DNA of 64,000 nucleotides, from contig NC_081405.1 in assembly GCF_030272615.1 (NCBI RefSeq), forward strand, positions 611,443,065 to 611,507,064, given 5' to 3'. The number at the start of each line of letters is the position of its first letter. Within the stretch, counting starts at the first letter, position 1. Position numbers and translations under genes: made by a program. Below are positions 46,284-59,025 of this stretch, piece by piece. The notes below the pieces were generated by a model. That model saw nothing but the letters and a program-made list of their open reading frames with translations, searched no databases and was not told the origin of the DNA. The stretch comes from Cryptomeria japonica. Taxonomy: Eukaryota > Streptophyta > Pinopsida > Cupressales > Cupressaceae.

Positions 46284-49200
46284 TGTAATGCCCCACTAGG
46301 AAACCCCGAAGGGATAAAGCTAAAACACAATAATGGGGTGCACATAATTTTTTTTTAAAAAAAATTAAACATAACATAATGATACAATGAGCTATCATAA
46401 GCTCAGATGATACAGTGGAAGACTAAACAATACCTAAGGAGTTTCCCAATGTGATTACTTAATTTAACATCTAACTCAACTCACGACATTTGATCCAAAT
46501 AAGCAAGTTAACTTAACTACATGTTATTACTTAAAACATGGATATAATTTGTTCAGGAAATTAGAATTATAGATAATAGGACGCATTCATCCATTATGTT
46601 TGAAGATGAGGTTAACATGAGGAAATTTACCCATTAAAGTTAAAACATAGATAACATGTGGACGTTCATTCATTAGAGTCAAAATATAGAAAACTTAATG
46701 AAGTTCATCCATTAGAGTTAAAGCTATGGTTAACCTGATTAAGTTCATCCAATAAATATTAACCATTCATTACGTTCAATCTTACATTAAACATATGTCA
46801 TGCATCTAATTTTATAACACACTTTAATTTCATTATAAACTAATGAGTTCTTTCCATGCATACTTAATTTCATTATCAATAACTGAAAATATTCTATTAT
46901 TCTAATCTACATTCTTTCATGATACAATTTTTTTGCATTTAATATGATGACTAGACACATGCATTTAAAATTAATTTCATCTAATCCACTTGATACATTC
47001 TAATATAATGCCATCCATACATGTTAAAAACTAAAGAGGAACATAACATAAGCACCACATAACACCAAATTGATATCGAAATTCACCCCTAGAGGGCTAC
47101 ATCTTTGGGTCTGCTCAACTGCAAGACCCCTCTGATCATTAAATAAGTTAAGAATTCATAAGGTTCACATCATTTACAATCCTGCCATCAAGGCGAACAT
47201 AACCAACATACAAACGACCACATCAGTCAAATAAATACATAAATGATCCCTGAATAGGAAAGGATCCAACCAAACATAATAGAAGCAAATAGAAGGGTCC
47301 ACTGAAGCATCCGCAAAACTAAGTCATCGTAACCCAAGGTCTAGCATGACATCAGGTTCTCACAAGGGCATAAGCAACAGGACGACTCCACAAAAGTGCT
47401 CCTATCAAGACAACACAACCACATACTAGCAAACAAAATCAACGAACTCCTAAAACCCAGGAATACACAAGGTCAAGCAAACGGAGTTTAATATGGTAGG
47501 ATCACCCACTTGATCAAACTAAACTTCATACGAGGTGCACTGACTGATGGTACTCTAACTAGAGACCTGACTAGCTATGGTCTACCACAAACTAATATTT
47601 AACACTCGCATAAAGGATATGATCGAATACAAACTATCACATGAAAACAGTCAAGATTCGGAATCAAAGACATAAACCAGTGCCCAAACCGACAAACGAC
47701 AATAACCAACAATTACAAACAAGGACTTGCCATTCCCTAAGCAAATGTGAAGACATAAATTTAAACATGCACAGACATAACCCAGAGAAAGCAATTTTTT
47801 TCCACATTGGTTAAACATTACAATCGATCCAATTTTCTAGAGGATCTAAGTTTGATTGCAGTATCCTACCTCATCTAGGTACAGGTCATTCATGGTTTTC
47901 TAACTCGCTAAGTTCATATGCATCATAACATAACATAACTACTTCATCATGAGTCTTTAAACCAAGTTCACATTAACATAAATATTCTATACGCAGAACA
48001 CCCAATGATATAAAATCAAATATTCAAATTAATCAACTAACCTATGATATTTATTGTTCAAAATAAATCATCATTCTTATTATTTTTCGAAATAAATAAA
48101 CCACTCTCATATCTCCCAAAACCAGCATATACCTTACAAAAAAAATGGAAATATACATATAAAGGAACAAAAGAAATAGATAAACATTTCCCAATGAATT
48201 ATAATTTCTCTTGCTTATATTAAAACAAATACATGATCTAAAGATATTAATTAGTATATATATCTCTCTATATATATACCCGAATTAATAAATTAATGAC
48301 TGAATAATAATTATTATACATTTGAAAGTATACGCCAATTAGAAATCAACAATTAATAAATAATTATTAATATATATTAATATAAAAATTATCGCAATTA
48401 ACATATATTTAAAACTATACATTAATTAATAATTAATAATTAATAATTAATACATAACTAATAAAATATATTAATTAAAATTTAATAATATTAAAACATT
48501 TAAAAATAAATTAAAAATTTAACAAAAAAATAAAATTTGTTTTGATAGCCACCTTGTTGGCCCCCACAGTCATGGTTTCCACGGGTTGTGTCCTCTGCAG
48601 CCATGGAGAAGCATGGACTGTGGTCTCCACAATATGGAACCACAGCACGTGGAACTCCACGGTCTGTGGTCACCACAGGCCGTGGAGAACCATGGATTGT
48701 GGTCTCCACGATGTGGAGTCACAGCACGTGGAACTCCACGGTCTGTGGTCTCCATAGCGTGGAGTCAAAGGCCATGGGTAGAGCGAAAGCTCCCCAGGCA
48801 AAAATGCCCTCCCGCAAAATTTAATCTAAATTTTATTTTGTATTTTTTTTAATAAATAGTTTATAAAAATAAAAATAAATAAATCCCCAATACAACACAC
48901 ATAGTCTCAAATAGAGACTTAAAACATTTTCCAGCAACCTCATGGTATTCAAATTAATAAAAAATTTATTAAATAACCTTCAGGATAGGCAAATCTCTCA
49001 ACAGAACACCATATAAGGGCAGAATAATGATTTCTAACAAATTTACCCAACCATCTAGCAAGCTACAAACTAATCTCCAATTTAAAACTTAATCAGGAAC
49101 CTTCAATGGGGTTTCAACCAAAATTCATAAAGAACTGCCAAACCCCCAATATTTGTTCTATTCATTATTTTATTTTTTTTTAATCAAAATGAAACCCCAA

Positions 49201-50617
49201 ATTTCTTCAAACAAAAAATATCATTTTAGGCAATCAGAATCATTGCTCACACATGATTCCACCATTCAGCCAAACTCTAGACTAATTTCTCAATCAAAAA
49301 TAATCCTGAGAGTTTTCAATGGAGATTTAAACAAAAAAAAATACAAGAAGAATACCAAACCCAATCTTTGATTAAACAAATAACTAAAATGAAACAAAGA
49401 TTCCTACCTCTTTTAGCAATCCTGGATGAGATTTGTTGCAGAGCCCAACCTCCAATCTCCAGATCAATTCTTCTCTTCCAGAAATATTTTTCCCCAAAAT
49501 TCCTCCAAAACATTTTCCAAAATGTCCCTCCGGGAATTATTTTTCCAAAAATTATTCCCCCAAAATATTTTCCAAACCTAGGTTAAATGGGAAAGTTTTG
49601 ACCAAAAAATCTTTTTTTTTTGCATTTAAAATATTTTATTTAAAATACCATCCCAAAATTCTTATTTTTGAATTTAAAATACTTTTACACAATTTATTTC
49701 TAATTTAGAAAAATCAAAATGTGTCTTCCTCAATTAATTTCTAATTTTTTTAATTTTAAGAAAACTAACATTTATATTTCAAATTATTTAATGAGGGTAA
49801 AATATTTTTAATTAAAATAAAATCTCCAAATTCATTCTTTCAAAACTATATCAAATATAAATATAAAACTTATTTTTCTAATTAAAATTGATTTTCTTTA
49901 AATAACTAAAATCAACCTTTCTATTTTTAAAAGGGCAAAGAGATTAAACTAATTCTATTTCAATTAAATTTAAATCTTTCCTTTCCAAAAGCATAAGAAA
50001 AATAAATTAATCATTTAATCAAACTTGCTACCAATTTGAATTGAACAATTCTAATTAACGATTACTCGCATAAAGGGAACCTATTTAATTTAGTCCCTTA
50101 ATTACTAATGCATAAACACACATTAAATCAAATTAAATATTAAGGATTAATTACTCAGTTTAACCACACACAAACACACAACCCAAGAAGGTCAAACAGA
50201 TAGATGACCTACATACCCACCCCAAAGGGAATACCGACGACGACTGACGATGCTCACTTGAGCATGACTATGGTCAAACAAGGTCTTACGACCACCTAAT
50301 CCAAAATCTAAGGACCAAAGAGGTACACTCAAACCTATGAATCTAGGTGGAGACGAACCTCGCACCCATGCAGTATTGTACCTGAAATCTCCTGCAACCA
50401 AGAGTCATACATGCATACATATATATATTTAATGAAAGTGTTAGCTCGAGATTAATAACACGAAATAGGAGAACTAATAAACTTGCATACAAACTGGTGA
50501 GAAAACCACATTAACAGGTATGCACTAAAATCAAAACACCTGACTATAACACTATAATATGATAAATTAACCAAGGTCGAACTGAGATTAGAAATTGATT
50601 AGGGCAGGGGTACTACA
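46284..50617 (-). mobile_element. Complete GL1 solo LTR, 4334 bp
   Basis: On the plus strand it starts TGTAATGCCCCACTAGG and ends GGGGTACTACA; on its own strand it runs TGTAGTACCCC...GGGGCATTACA. Perfect AGTAT duplications flank it. It aligns in inverted orientation with 1-3685. No internal element sequence remains, so it is a solo LTR. At over 4 kb it is unusually long for an LTR. It has no ORF with similarity; a GC-rich repeat module lies at 48541-48830. 48040-48530 and 49590-50160 are very AT-rich with no further feature. The autonomous partner is not in the window. Confidence 0.93.
48612..48772 (-). repeat. GC-rich 79-82 bp tandem repeat with G-box motifs
   Basis: Two units (48612-48690, 48691-48772) share CATGGA(C/T)TGTGGTCTCCAC and CAGCACGTGGAACTCCACGG. 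A partial third unit follows, and related words precede it (from about 48572). Each unit contains CACGTG (48646, 48725) and several short palindromes such as GTGGAACTCCAC. CACGTG is the plant G-box core, so a regulatory role is possible but not shown. Overlapping ORFs on both strands come from the repeat. Confidence 0.85.
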
Positions 50618-51518
50618 AGTATACCATCACTCACGTCTATATGTCCATCTCAAATCAAGTATAATAGTAATCATGTCCTAAAACATATAAACATCTTAAA
50701 ATAGTCCAATAACATGGATCACATGAATGTATCCCTACACACGCACACCAACAAAATAAACCACACATAATGAGTCAAACATATTCTCACAAGTCAAAGT
50801 AATAAGCATCTAAAGAAAAGCATGGAGGGGTACTACAATGGGTGGTGTCCCTTTTCAACCTTTTGACTCTTCATGCCTCTTGATGCTTAACCCATTATCT
50901 TAATGCTTTACTCTTTATTTCTAAACTAATCTTTCACCCTATTTAGAGGAGATCGCTATTGCTTGAGGAAGAGAAGGTCGATCAAATGGTAAGTTTCATT
51001 ATCTCTATTTTGTAATACCCTAATTGTTGCAGTATGTTCAATTTATGAAATTGTGAAGTCTTACTTTGTAAGACAATTTCATCTTTGTCATTAATTGTTT
51101 CACTTAGTACTCGACCAAGTCATGACAATCAGCCCTTCCCAAATTTTCTTGTCCTCAAGCAAATGGCTTGATCATAGATTGAGAAGAGGATTAGAATCAT
51201 GAAACACATCTATGACCTCAAATATAATGTTCTCTAAATAAATTCATATCCCCTTTAGTTCTATAGATCATTATTCTCACAATCTAAATTAACCAAAAAT
51301 AAAAATCCATGATGATAGGAATATGTTTATAGTAATCATATATATTCATGGAGTAGACATGCAAAACATGGAGCATACACATTAAAAAACACACGGCATT
51401 CAAAACAATATATGCAATCACAAAGTATACATGCAAATACAAGCATTATTAGATCTCTCCTTGTTGACTAGAATGCATCTCTTGATTTAACTTTCCCTAG
51501 CAAGCTAGTATGATCATT

Positions 51519-51529
51519 CTTTGATACCA
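51519..51529 (-). other. Primer binding site of element J
   Basis: The minus strand reads TGGTATCAAAG, one mismatch from the initiator tRNA(Met) site, two bases inside the LTR start at 51532. Confidence 0.7.
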
Positions 51530-52374
51530 TTTGTAACGTCTCCTTTTAAATGCCCTAATATCCTACTAGGGTTAGGAACATTAACTTAATCATATGATAT
51601 TTCTAATTTATTGGGGAAATTCAACCCTATGGAAGCTAGAATAAGGCGACTTGATAAGGTGTCTTAAAGTTCCTCTACCCTAGGCCCAAGAGCATATATA
51701 CAATCCCTCTTGGCCTCATGTGGACCATTACATCTATATGAGGTGGTGTACCTAGTGAGGATTCCTATAACCATTCTCCTTCATCTTGTCATCCATTTCC
51801 TTGCTTCATATGACTAGACTTCTTGGTATATTTAATTCACCATGATAGAGGGATGGGGAGTATTCATAATAGGGTGCTCTAAAATCCCATTTCTTCTAAG
51901 CCAAAGGTAGTACCCCTTATACCCCCTTGATCTCATGGGACCATTCAATCACCATCATGAGGTGGCATACCTAGAATAGTACCCCATCGTTGTTCCCTTC
52001 CCTGTAATCCCTCATTACCCCTACCATGGTTGACTTTAATAATAAATATTGATACATATAAAGAATCCAATATTATGAATCTAATATAAATGTGATAATC
52101 AATCATAAACAATAGCATATTTTGATCAGTAATGAGAAAATACAAATAATATTCATCATGTTATGTGTAAAGAACTCATACCAAACCACAAGTATGTTCG
52201 AATTGTTGAACATTTAATTATTAATATTCAATTTGATCTATCTAATTTGATTCTTTCATGGATGCTAAATATTTTTCTTCTAATACCCCTCCATCAGGTT
52301 AGAGGGTTATGTCTTTCCCCTATGTGGTGCCATTGAATGTGTGGTGTCCTTTTTCAATAATTTCACTCTTCATA

Positions 52375-53437
52375 TGTAATGCACCCTATTAGAATGCTAA
52401 TTATTTCCCAATGGTTACATACATCATTTAGCATCATTATGTTTTAAATTAGGCTATTGAGATTATAAGTATATATATAATGCAATAAATTACTAATTAA
52501 ATTTAGGGTTCTTCCTCACTTCTTCCCTAACCCTATGGAAGATGGTGGAATTATCGTGCTAAGGCACTTGGAAACAATCTACAAGCATGCTCTCTCAAGG
52601 TTTCTTAGGAACATGTGTTCATGTCCATCTCAGGACTCTCCCTCAAGGATTCAAAAATATATGTCCTTACCCATCTTGGGATTTACCCATCTAGTAACTA
52701 AATTACTCTGTCTTTCCCTACACAACCCCCCTAGCCTCACGAAGGCATTAGCAAAAGATTAAGGAATGGGCTATATATAATAGTTTTTCATATACTATGA
52801 ATGTATATAAAATTAACTATGACTATCATACATATTGTAGTCTATATTAATATTACTACTAAATTTTGCATAAGAATATTAGCAAGCTTCATATATTGAG
52901 CATACATATTCAACACATTTGCATGAATACCACCAAGAACAAGGATGTTACTGCTTGTAACTTAATAACAGTTATGATGTAATCTAATCGATGGTGATGT
53001 CACTAAATGTTTTAATTCCTTTCCTTTATATCTCTCAATGTGAGGGAGAGGTAACGTCTCTTCATCATGTATACCCTTTGGTAAGACACACAACCTTTCA
53101 CCATTGGCACCCTTTGAAAGAGTGTTACTCTTCATTATTTTTTCCCTTTGAAAGGGACACAACCTTTTACGATCATATCTACACTTCTTATTTAACTCAA
53201 AAATGCACTTATAATTCCCAAACTATCCCCCCTTCAAATTTGTTATCTTCTCCCTTTTATACCTCATATTTGGGGGAGTCACAATTTATTATTTCAATCC
53301 TTTTGACCATTCATTAATTTTAATCAAATTTTAATTATATTTAATTATATATTTATGTAATTTTTATTTTTATTCTTTTGTATTTTAATTTTATTATTAT
53401 TTATTATTAAATTGTATTTCAAAATGGGGACCTTACA
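52375..53437 (-). mobile_element. Solo LTR K inside the element J LTR
   Basis: 1063 bp, TGTAATGCACC at the left and GGACCTTACA at the right, flanked by TCATA (52370-52374) and TCATG (53438-53442), one mismatch. Removing it rejoins element J LTR sequence that is continuous in the partner copy at 50838-51127 (CTCTTCATGCCTC). Orientation is inferred from similarity of the ends to GL1. It has no coding sequence. A weak repeat of CCCTTTGAAAG words lies near 53080-53165. Confidence 0.85.
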
Positions 53438-53693
53438 TCATGCCTCTTCATGCTTAACCTACTCTCTTAAAGCTTTATTATTTGTTTCTAAACAAATCTT
53501 TCATCCTGTTTAGAGGATATTCCTATTGCTAGAGGGAGAGAGGATCAATCAAATGGAAGTTTCATTATCTCTATTTTGTAATACCCTTATTGTTGTAGCA
53601 TGTTCAATTTCTAAAATTGTGAACTCTTACTTTGTAAGATAGTTTCATCTTTGTGATTATCTATTTCACTTAGTATTGGGTCAAGTCATGATA

Positions 53694-54749
53694 GGGAACA
53701 TTAACATTGGGTTTGACTTAGGCAAGCCCCTATACAACACAACCATTTGCCCCATTTTCATGTGTGTAGGTTCAGATCTGAAAACAAAAAGGTTTATAAC
53801 TGTTCAAAACAAACAATGACAAACAATCCCAGATTTTGAATAAGAAAAACCCCTAGAATAGGGCACCTCCAACCATGTCCAACACTTTTCCACTAAATTT
53901 TAGAGAAACAAACCTACATGACTTCATGATGATGAATTTGGAACTTTCGTTGAGATGCACACTCTAATACTGAGGCACCCTTTAACCATGTCCAACATTT
54001 TCAAGTCAAGATTGTAGCTACAAATTCTTCTTTGTATCTTATTTCCAAATATAGCTTACTATGTTGGTTTTTTTATTTTGTAATATACTATTATTGTTGA
54101 AAGTTATTATTTTGAACTATTATTTAGCCTAGATCTTGAACACACATTTCACAATCTCAATTCTATTGCAACAAAGGAACATAAATTTGAGTATTCAACT
54201 CTCCTATTTGTGTTCCAATGATATGCAATGGAGATTTGAGATCTTAATTTTCATCCATAGGCATCGGATCTCATTTCTATACATATTATCTCTATCAAAA
54301 ACAAACTTTAAGAACTAATTTCTATCAAATTCAAGTTACATTAATCACCTAACAACAACAAAAATCATTTCTTCTATGCATGCACTCGCAAGCTAGTAAT
54401 GTTTGTATCATCACTCTATAATTGGACATGACAATCATTTAGACATACTAGCCATAAATAATAATAGCTACTTAACTTTAAACTGCTTGAGAGAATGATG
54501 CATGCTTTGACCAACAAACAAATCCATATGAACAAAATGATTTTCTTGAGCACCAATTTGAAGTGTGCTTTGCTCAAATGAGACCTCAATCTAGTCTATG
54601 TTATATGGTTGCTCAATTTTTTGCAAGCCAATTTTACCATAAATTTTGATGTAGTCTTCCATGATTGAATTGAAAACTTGATTCAAATCCAACTCCCCAT
54701 TATTAGAATGAAAATTAGAACTTTGAGGCACCCCATGTGAAGACTTGTA
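53694..54749. other. Unassigned intergenic DNA
   Basis: About 1.05 kb, AT-rich, no ORF with similarity. The phrase AACCATGTCCAACA occurs twice (near 53873 and 53986). The start (GGGTTTGACTTAGGCAAGCCC) is loosely like part of the gypsy C LTR, but I could not extend the match. Confidence 0.4.
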
Positions 54750-55768
54750 TGTTGAACACTACTGGATGCTAAGAGGGGGAGTGAATTAGCATAAACTAGA
54801 ATCTTATCAAATCAAGTTACTTAAGACACAAAATTCATTCAAACCAATGTGCAGGAAAGTAAATAACAGAAATAGTAAATGCATCCTCGCACAAACACCA
54901 AGATTTTTACGTGGAAAAATCAAACTGGAAAAAACCATGATGAGAATCAACCTCACAATATATTAATTGTTTACAGTGTTTGTGGCCATTGGTCGAAGAG
55001 CTTATTGCTTCAAACTTGCAAACTAAGGCACATAACCTTAGGCAAGATACAAATGAATACTTGCACAACTAAAGATCAATTTTTCAGGGTAAGATACAAA
55101 CAATTGTCCAAATACAATATGAGAAAATAGTTTACACTATAAAAGGAAAATCATGTATCAGAATGCAGATAACAGTTCGTTGTTTAAACACTCATCCGAC
55201 TGATCTGAAGCACTTCCAGGTCTCTATTTAACTTCTACTTCCCATCATATTTGTATTGTATATCTTCCTATCTCAACACCATTTCACACACACATCACCC
55301 AATAGTTTTGACTAAAATATATACCATTTGGACCAACAAAATTCTCCAAGAAGTTGACCTAATGAAAATATAACTTTTTTTTAAACCATTGGACCAAAGA
55401 CAATCGATTTTACCAATGTGGAACGCACAAAATCATGTAGAGACCTTAATATTGTCAACTTCATCATCTAAAAGAGTTTTATCCATCCCACATGCAACCA
55501 AATATCTGAAAAACATCTTCAAGGGATAGGTCATTGCACACTAATCCTTAATCCGGACAAAAAATAAATTCTTCATAGATATTCTAGAAACATATCATGA
55601 TAACCTTAATTCACCTTTTGAACGTCTACAGATAGATTTTGATCATTTGAATAATATCTGACATACATATACATAAATTGTGCTCAATTAGACTAAACTG
55701 AATATCATCATACCACTTCTAGACTAGAGGGTTGACATTAATCACAAGTTAAGGGCATATTTGCAACA
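54750..55768 (-). repeat. 3' LTR of copia element Q
   Basis: On the plus strand it starts TGTTGAACACTACTGG and ends ATATTTGCAACA, next to a purine tract (minus strand GACAAAGGGGGAGAT, 55769-55783). It carries the minus-strand counterparts of motifs seen in the other copia LTRs: the CTCCCCCTCTTAG block near 54770 and a TTTTTCCACGTAAAAATC block near 54905. About 1.02 kb. The partner LTR is not in the window. Confidence 0.75.
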
Positions 55769-55889
55769 ATCTCCCCCTTTGTCATTGATGGCAACATTGT
55801 GCCAACAAAAATCAAAACTTCTCCCATAAACTCTCCAACTCCAAAAAGATAACACAATAACACAAACCCAAAATCTCTCCCCCTTTGAC
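55769..55889 (-). other. Two polypurine tracts upstream of the copia Q LTR
   Basis: The minus strand has GACAAAGGGGGAGAT at 55769-55783 and GTCAAAGGGGGAGAGA at about 55874-55889. Doubled GGGGGAG tracts match copia E and F and support Sirevirus-like affinity for Q. Confidence 0.75.
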
Positions 55890-56149
55890 AACAATGACAA
55901 ATGGTGTGTTGTACAACAAACCTTCTCCCACTATGAATATTATTCCATCAATAGAAATATCCAATAAACTATGTACACAACAAAGAAAGAAAATTGTACC
56001 AATTATGTTCACAAATTTTGCAAGGTGGGAGATGTGATAGCTTTGTTAATAGTTATTATTGTTCACCAAGAATAAATCCAATCTGTTTTAACTTTCCATT
56101 TCCAAAATAAATTTTTTAACAATATTGCAATCAATTGGAATTGAAATAT

Positions 56150-57152
56150 ATGCACAAGGGTTCTACAAGTCTTTCAAAATTTTCACCATACTGGTGAGAT
56201 GCATATCCATAATATCTCACAATATGTAGAAATCTTTCTTCACATGCTCTCTCTAGCTTACCAGCTCATTCAACTATTTGTATATATCTTCAATTATCAT
56301 TCTTCAATTTGAATCCTCATCATTCTTTAGATCAATGGCTTTGGATGACTCCAATATTTTAGACTCGATTTATTTAATTTTCTTCTGAATCTAACTAGTG
56401 GAATCATTTCATGTATGACAAAAGCTATAAACTTGAATCACATTGTCCAAACTTTGCTCAAATTTTATAGTGCAATCCTTCAAACGATTGTGTGTCGCAA
56501 CACACTTATTCTTTAACCACAGCAGACGATTACCTGTCAATTTATTTTCCAAAGCATTTGAAATTACCATCTCAAGGCTTCAAGCCTGACCTTTCAATCA
56601 CTCAAATAGCATTGTCAATTGATCTTCATCACTAAAGCAATCATCAATTTGCACACTCAAAAAAAAATTAATGGAGGAACTTCAGCATATCTTCAACTAA
56701 ATCTTTGGACATAGTTCTTCTTTCTTGCTTCCAAGTGTAAGACACTGCTCAACTCAAGCATTTGTTGGGGGGATAATTTACTCGAAATCCAATCTTCCTT
56801 GAGTAATAGGTACCTACAATACCTCAGATGAAATTTCAAGTTCAATAACCATCTTTATTTTTGTTGTCTCGATCACAATAGGAGGTTCCTTCACACATGT
56901 CCTGTATGTCTCTTTTCCTTTTTCAAATTGAACATCTTCCAAACCTTTCTCATCCTTTCTCTCCTCTTTTTCTATAATATACTTATCTGGTTCATTCTAT
57001 AACATGCATATTTCAACATCATCTTCTATATTTACATTCTTATAAGTATCCTCCAGTGTTTCCAATACTTCGTTTATAGCTTGATCACATGGATCTATAG
57101 GAACATTCTTTGGAATACTCACATTCACATTGTGTTGTTCTTCTTTGGCCAT
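56150..57152 (-). pseudogene. Degenerate Lys/Glu-rich ORF upstream of copia Q 3' LTR
   Basis: I do not recognise this gene. On the minus strand one frame can be followed from ATG at 57152 down to about 56150 without a shift. Stops include 56997, 56814, 56778, 56754, 56697, 56409, 56391 and 56370. The first 51 and the next 60 codons are open. Sequence is strongly charged: MAKEEQHNVNVSIPKN at the start, later IIEKEERKDEKGLED, and a probable coiled coil in the second half (IESKILESSKAIDLKNDEDS). It has a region WLKNKCVATHNRLKDC. It lies between the expected end of pol and the purine tracts of copia Q, where some Sireviruses carry an extra, envelope-like ORF. That role is inference; a captured gene is an alternative. 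Confidence 0.5.
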
Positions 57153-58983
57153 TGGAGTTTATTGATATTAAATAGAAGAATTGGATACTCATTGATGAAA
57201 TATGGTATTGCATATATTAAAAGAAAAGTTTGATGGAATAAAATTTTCTTGAAGATTGAGATATATGCATTGTATTCATGGTTTTCATTTAAAAGAAGAG
57301 TTAGTTAAATAGAATATCTCTTGCATAAGTAAATGTTGGAGGTTTAACGAAATGGTAGGCTAAAAGACCATGTTATAATATACACCTTGGATGAAGTAAA
57401 ATTAGTGCATTTCATGTATAGCATAGGAAAATTTGGAAATTATATCATCATGTCATTACTTGGTTTAGTAAGATAAAAGTCTTAGATTTGTGAAGGAGAT
57501 GTATGGTCTTGATGAATTGTACTATTTGATTGAATGGATAGATTAAGGAAAGATGTATCATGTTACCCTATTGAATTTCAAAGAAAGTTCTTGTTCAATG
57601 AACTCTAGTAGGAAAGATTGAAAATGAATTGAATGAAGTCGTACTCTATCTCTTATGACAACCTCCATCGAAATGCTAAAATATTTAGTTTACAAATAAT
57701 AATAGCTAAGGGCTGATGGAAATGAGATTGAATGGAAATATGTAAGTATGTATTTGAATTTGTGTGATATTTAACGGAAGTGGATATAAATTAGAAGTAG
57801 GTGAGGCTATAATACCTAGTCTCATGCTTAATATAAACAAATTGACTAGTTAATGGTTTATTAAGGAATGATCATAGGTGATAAGAATAGGAGTAATCAA
57901 AGTTTGATATGAATTTTTTTTAGAGATAAAGTAATGAGATCTATTTCTTATGAGTGATTTGCTTGTGTAAGTATATGATTGACTAAATTGTTTAATGACA
58001 TCATGTAGAACACTCTAACCATCTGCATGCTATTTATTGAGCATTTATCTAGAAATGGTGTATGTATGTTATAGTATATCATCAAATGATTAATTGAAGT
58101 TATAACATTTGTTTCTATTATAACTTGGTAAATGTGATTATTTTATAGATGGGATATCTTGAACATTAATCTTGTATAAGTGTACTCCTTGTGTGTGTAT
58201 GAGACACTTTATTTCCTCCTTGCATATGTTATCTTTCATGGAGAACATTTTCCTAGATTATCGTAAAGGATTGTATTGCATTAAAATGGATATAGATAAA
58301 TAAAACTTATGGTTTCAAATGTTTGTCACGCACTCTCTAACAGATTCAGGGTGTTGTACCCTCGGGTGTTGTGTAGCGGATACTCCCTTTGGTGTGACTA
58401 ATATTGGTCACCTCTTGATGTAGATTTGGATGAGTTGGTTATTTTATCTTGAGTTATTTTGTGATTTGTGTGAAGTATCGTTGGAGTTAATTTGATTTCT
58501 GGATATCTTTACCCTAGGACTGACCACTAATTTCTTCTTTCATTTAATTTGTTTTTTGTAGTGGCGCTTGTCACACTTTATTTCTTGATTGATTTCGCTA
58601 GCAGATTTTCCTTCTTTTTGTGCTTTAATGTTGGATTTAATGATCTTTCCCTTTTGACTTTCTTTCTTTTATTGTCCATGATGGTCATTCCAAATGTTGA
58701 AGTATTATGGGCCCTCATTATGAGTCAAGTGTTGTTTCTATCATGTTCATTTTGAACCTCTGATAGTGTGTGCAAGGGAGGACACCGCGGAGAGGTGCAC
58801 TAGACTTAGTGAACAATTAGATAATATTGATATTAGTTGAGTAAATAAAATGTGTATAGAGTAAAATGAATTGGTAACTTTTTAGACCTTATGAAAAGAT
58901 AGATAGAAGTGTGTTCGAATTTGAGAAATTTATAATATATGAGATAAATAAATGCAAAAAGGAATTGTTGATTTCATATCTTC

Positions 58984-58985
<2 letters not shown>

Positions 58986-59022
<37 letters not shown>
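58986..59022. repeat. (TG)n microsatellite
   Basis: About 18 TG units, uninterrupted. Confidence 0.95.

Positions 59023-59025
<3 letters not shown>

Larger units (their letters stand above)
44644..50837 (-). repeat. GL2 LTR copy 2 (left part deleted), split by a GL1 solo LTR
   Basis: 44644-46283 and 50618-50837 align with the later part of the GL2 LTR of copy 1 (about 15980-23832). Shared anchors are the GA run, the block near AACACTTAGGCTATAATTAA, CAAATCATAAGTAT, and the terminus GGGGTACTACA at 50837. It lacks the nested elements of copy 1, so it serves as the empty-site reference. The left end is lost at the joint with copia F; the right end is intact and abuts element J. Confidence 0.8.
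50838..53693 (-). mobile_element. Short non-autonomous LTR element J
   Basis: The minus-strand element has a 5' LTR at 51532-53693, including a nested 1063 bp solo LTR (so about 1094 bp itself). The internal region is only 404 bp (51128-51531). The 3' LTR fragment is at 50838-51127. The LTR ends align (50845-51127 against 53442-53693). A PBS-like TGGTATCAAAG lies at 51519-51529 on the minus strand, and a purine tract GGGAAGGGCTGAT at 51128-51140. It is TRIM-like by internal size but has long LTRs. An internal deletion in a longer element is the main alternative. Confidence 0.7.

Noticed and set aside
48500-48852. Overlapping ORFs on both strands in GL1 copy 2
   Set aside because: They come from the GC-rich tandem repeat and are not conserved in copy 1.
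51519-51529. PBS sites as tRNA gene fragments
   Set aside because: The recurring TGGTATCAGAGC words sit at LTR borders and match only the 3' end complement of initiator tRNA. No cloverleaf is present.
58549-58755. Hydrophobic 68-codon ORF as a small membrane protein
   Set aside because: T-rich DNA yields Phe/Leu-rich frames by chance. It lies in the ORF-less GL2 core, and copy 1 has no counterpart.
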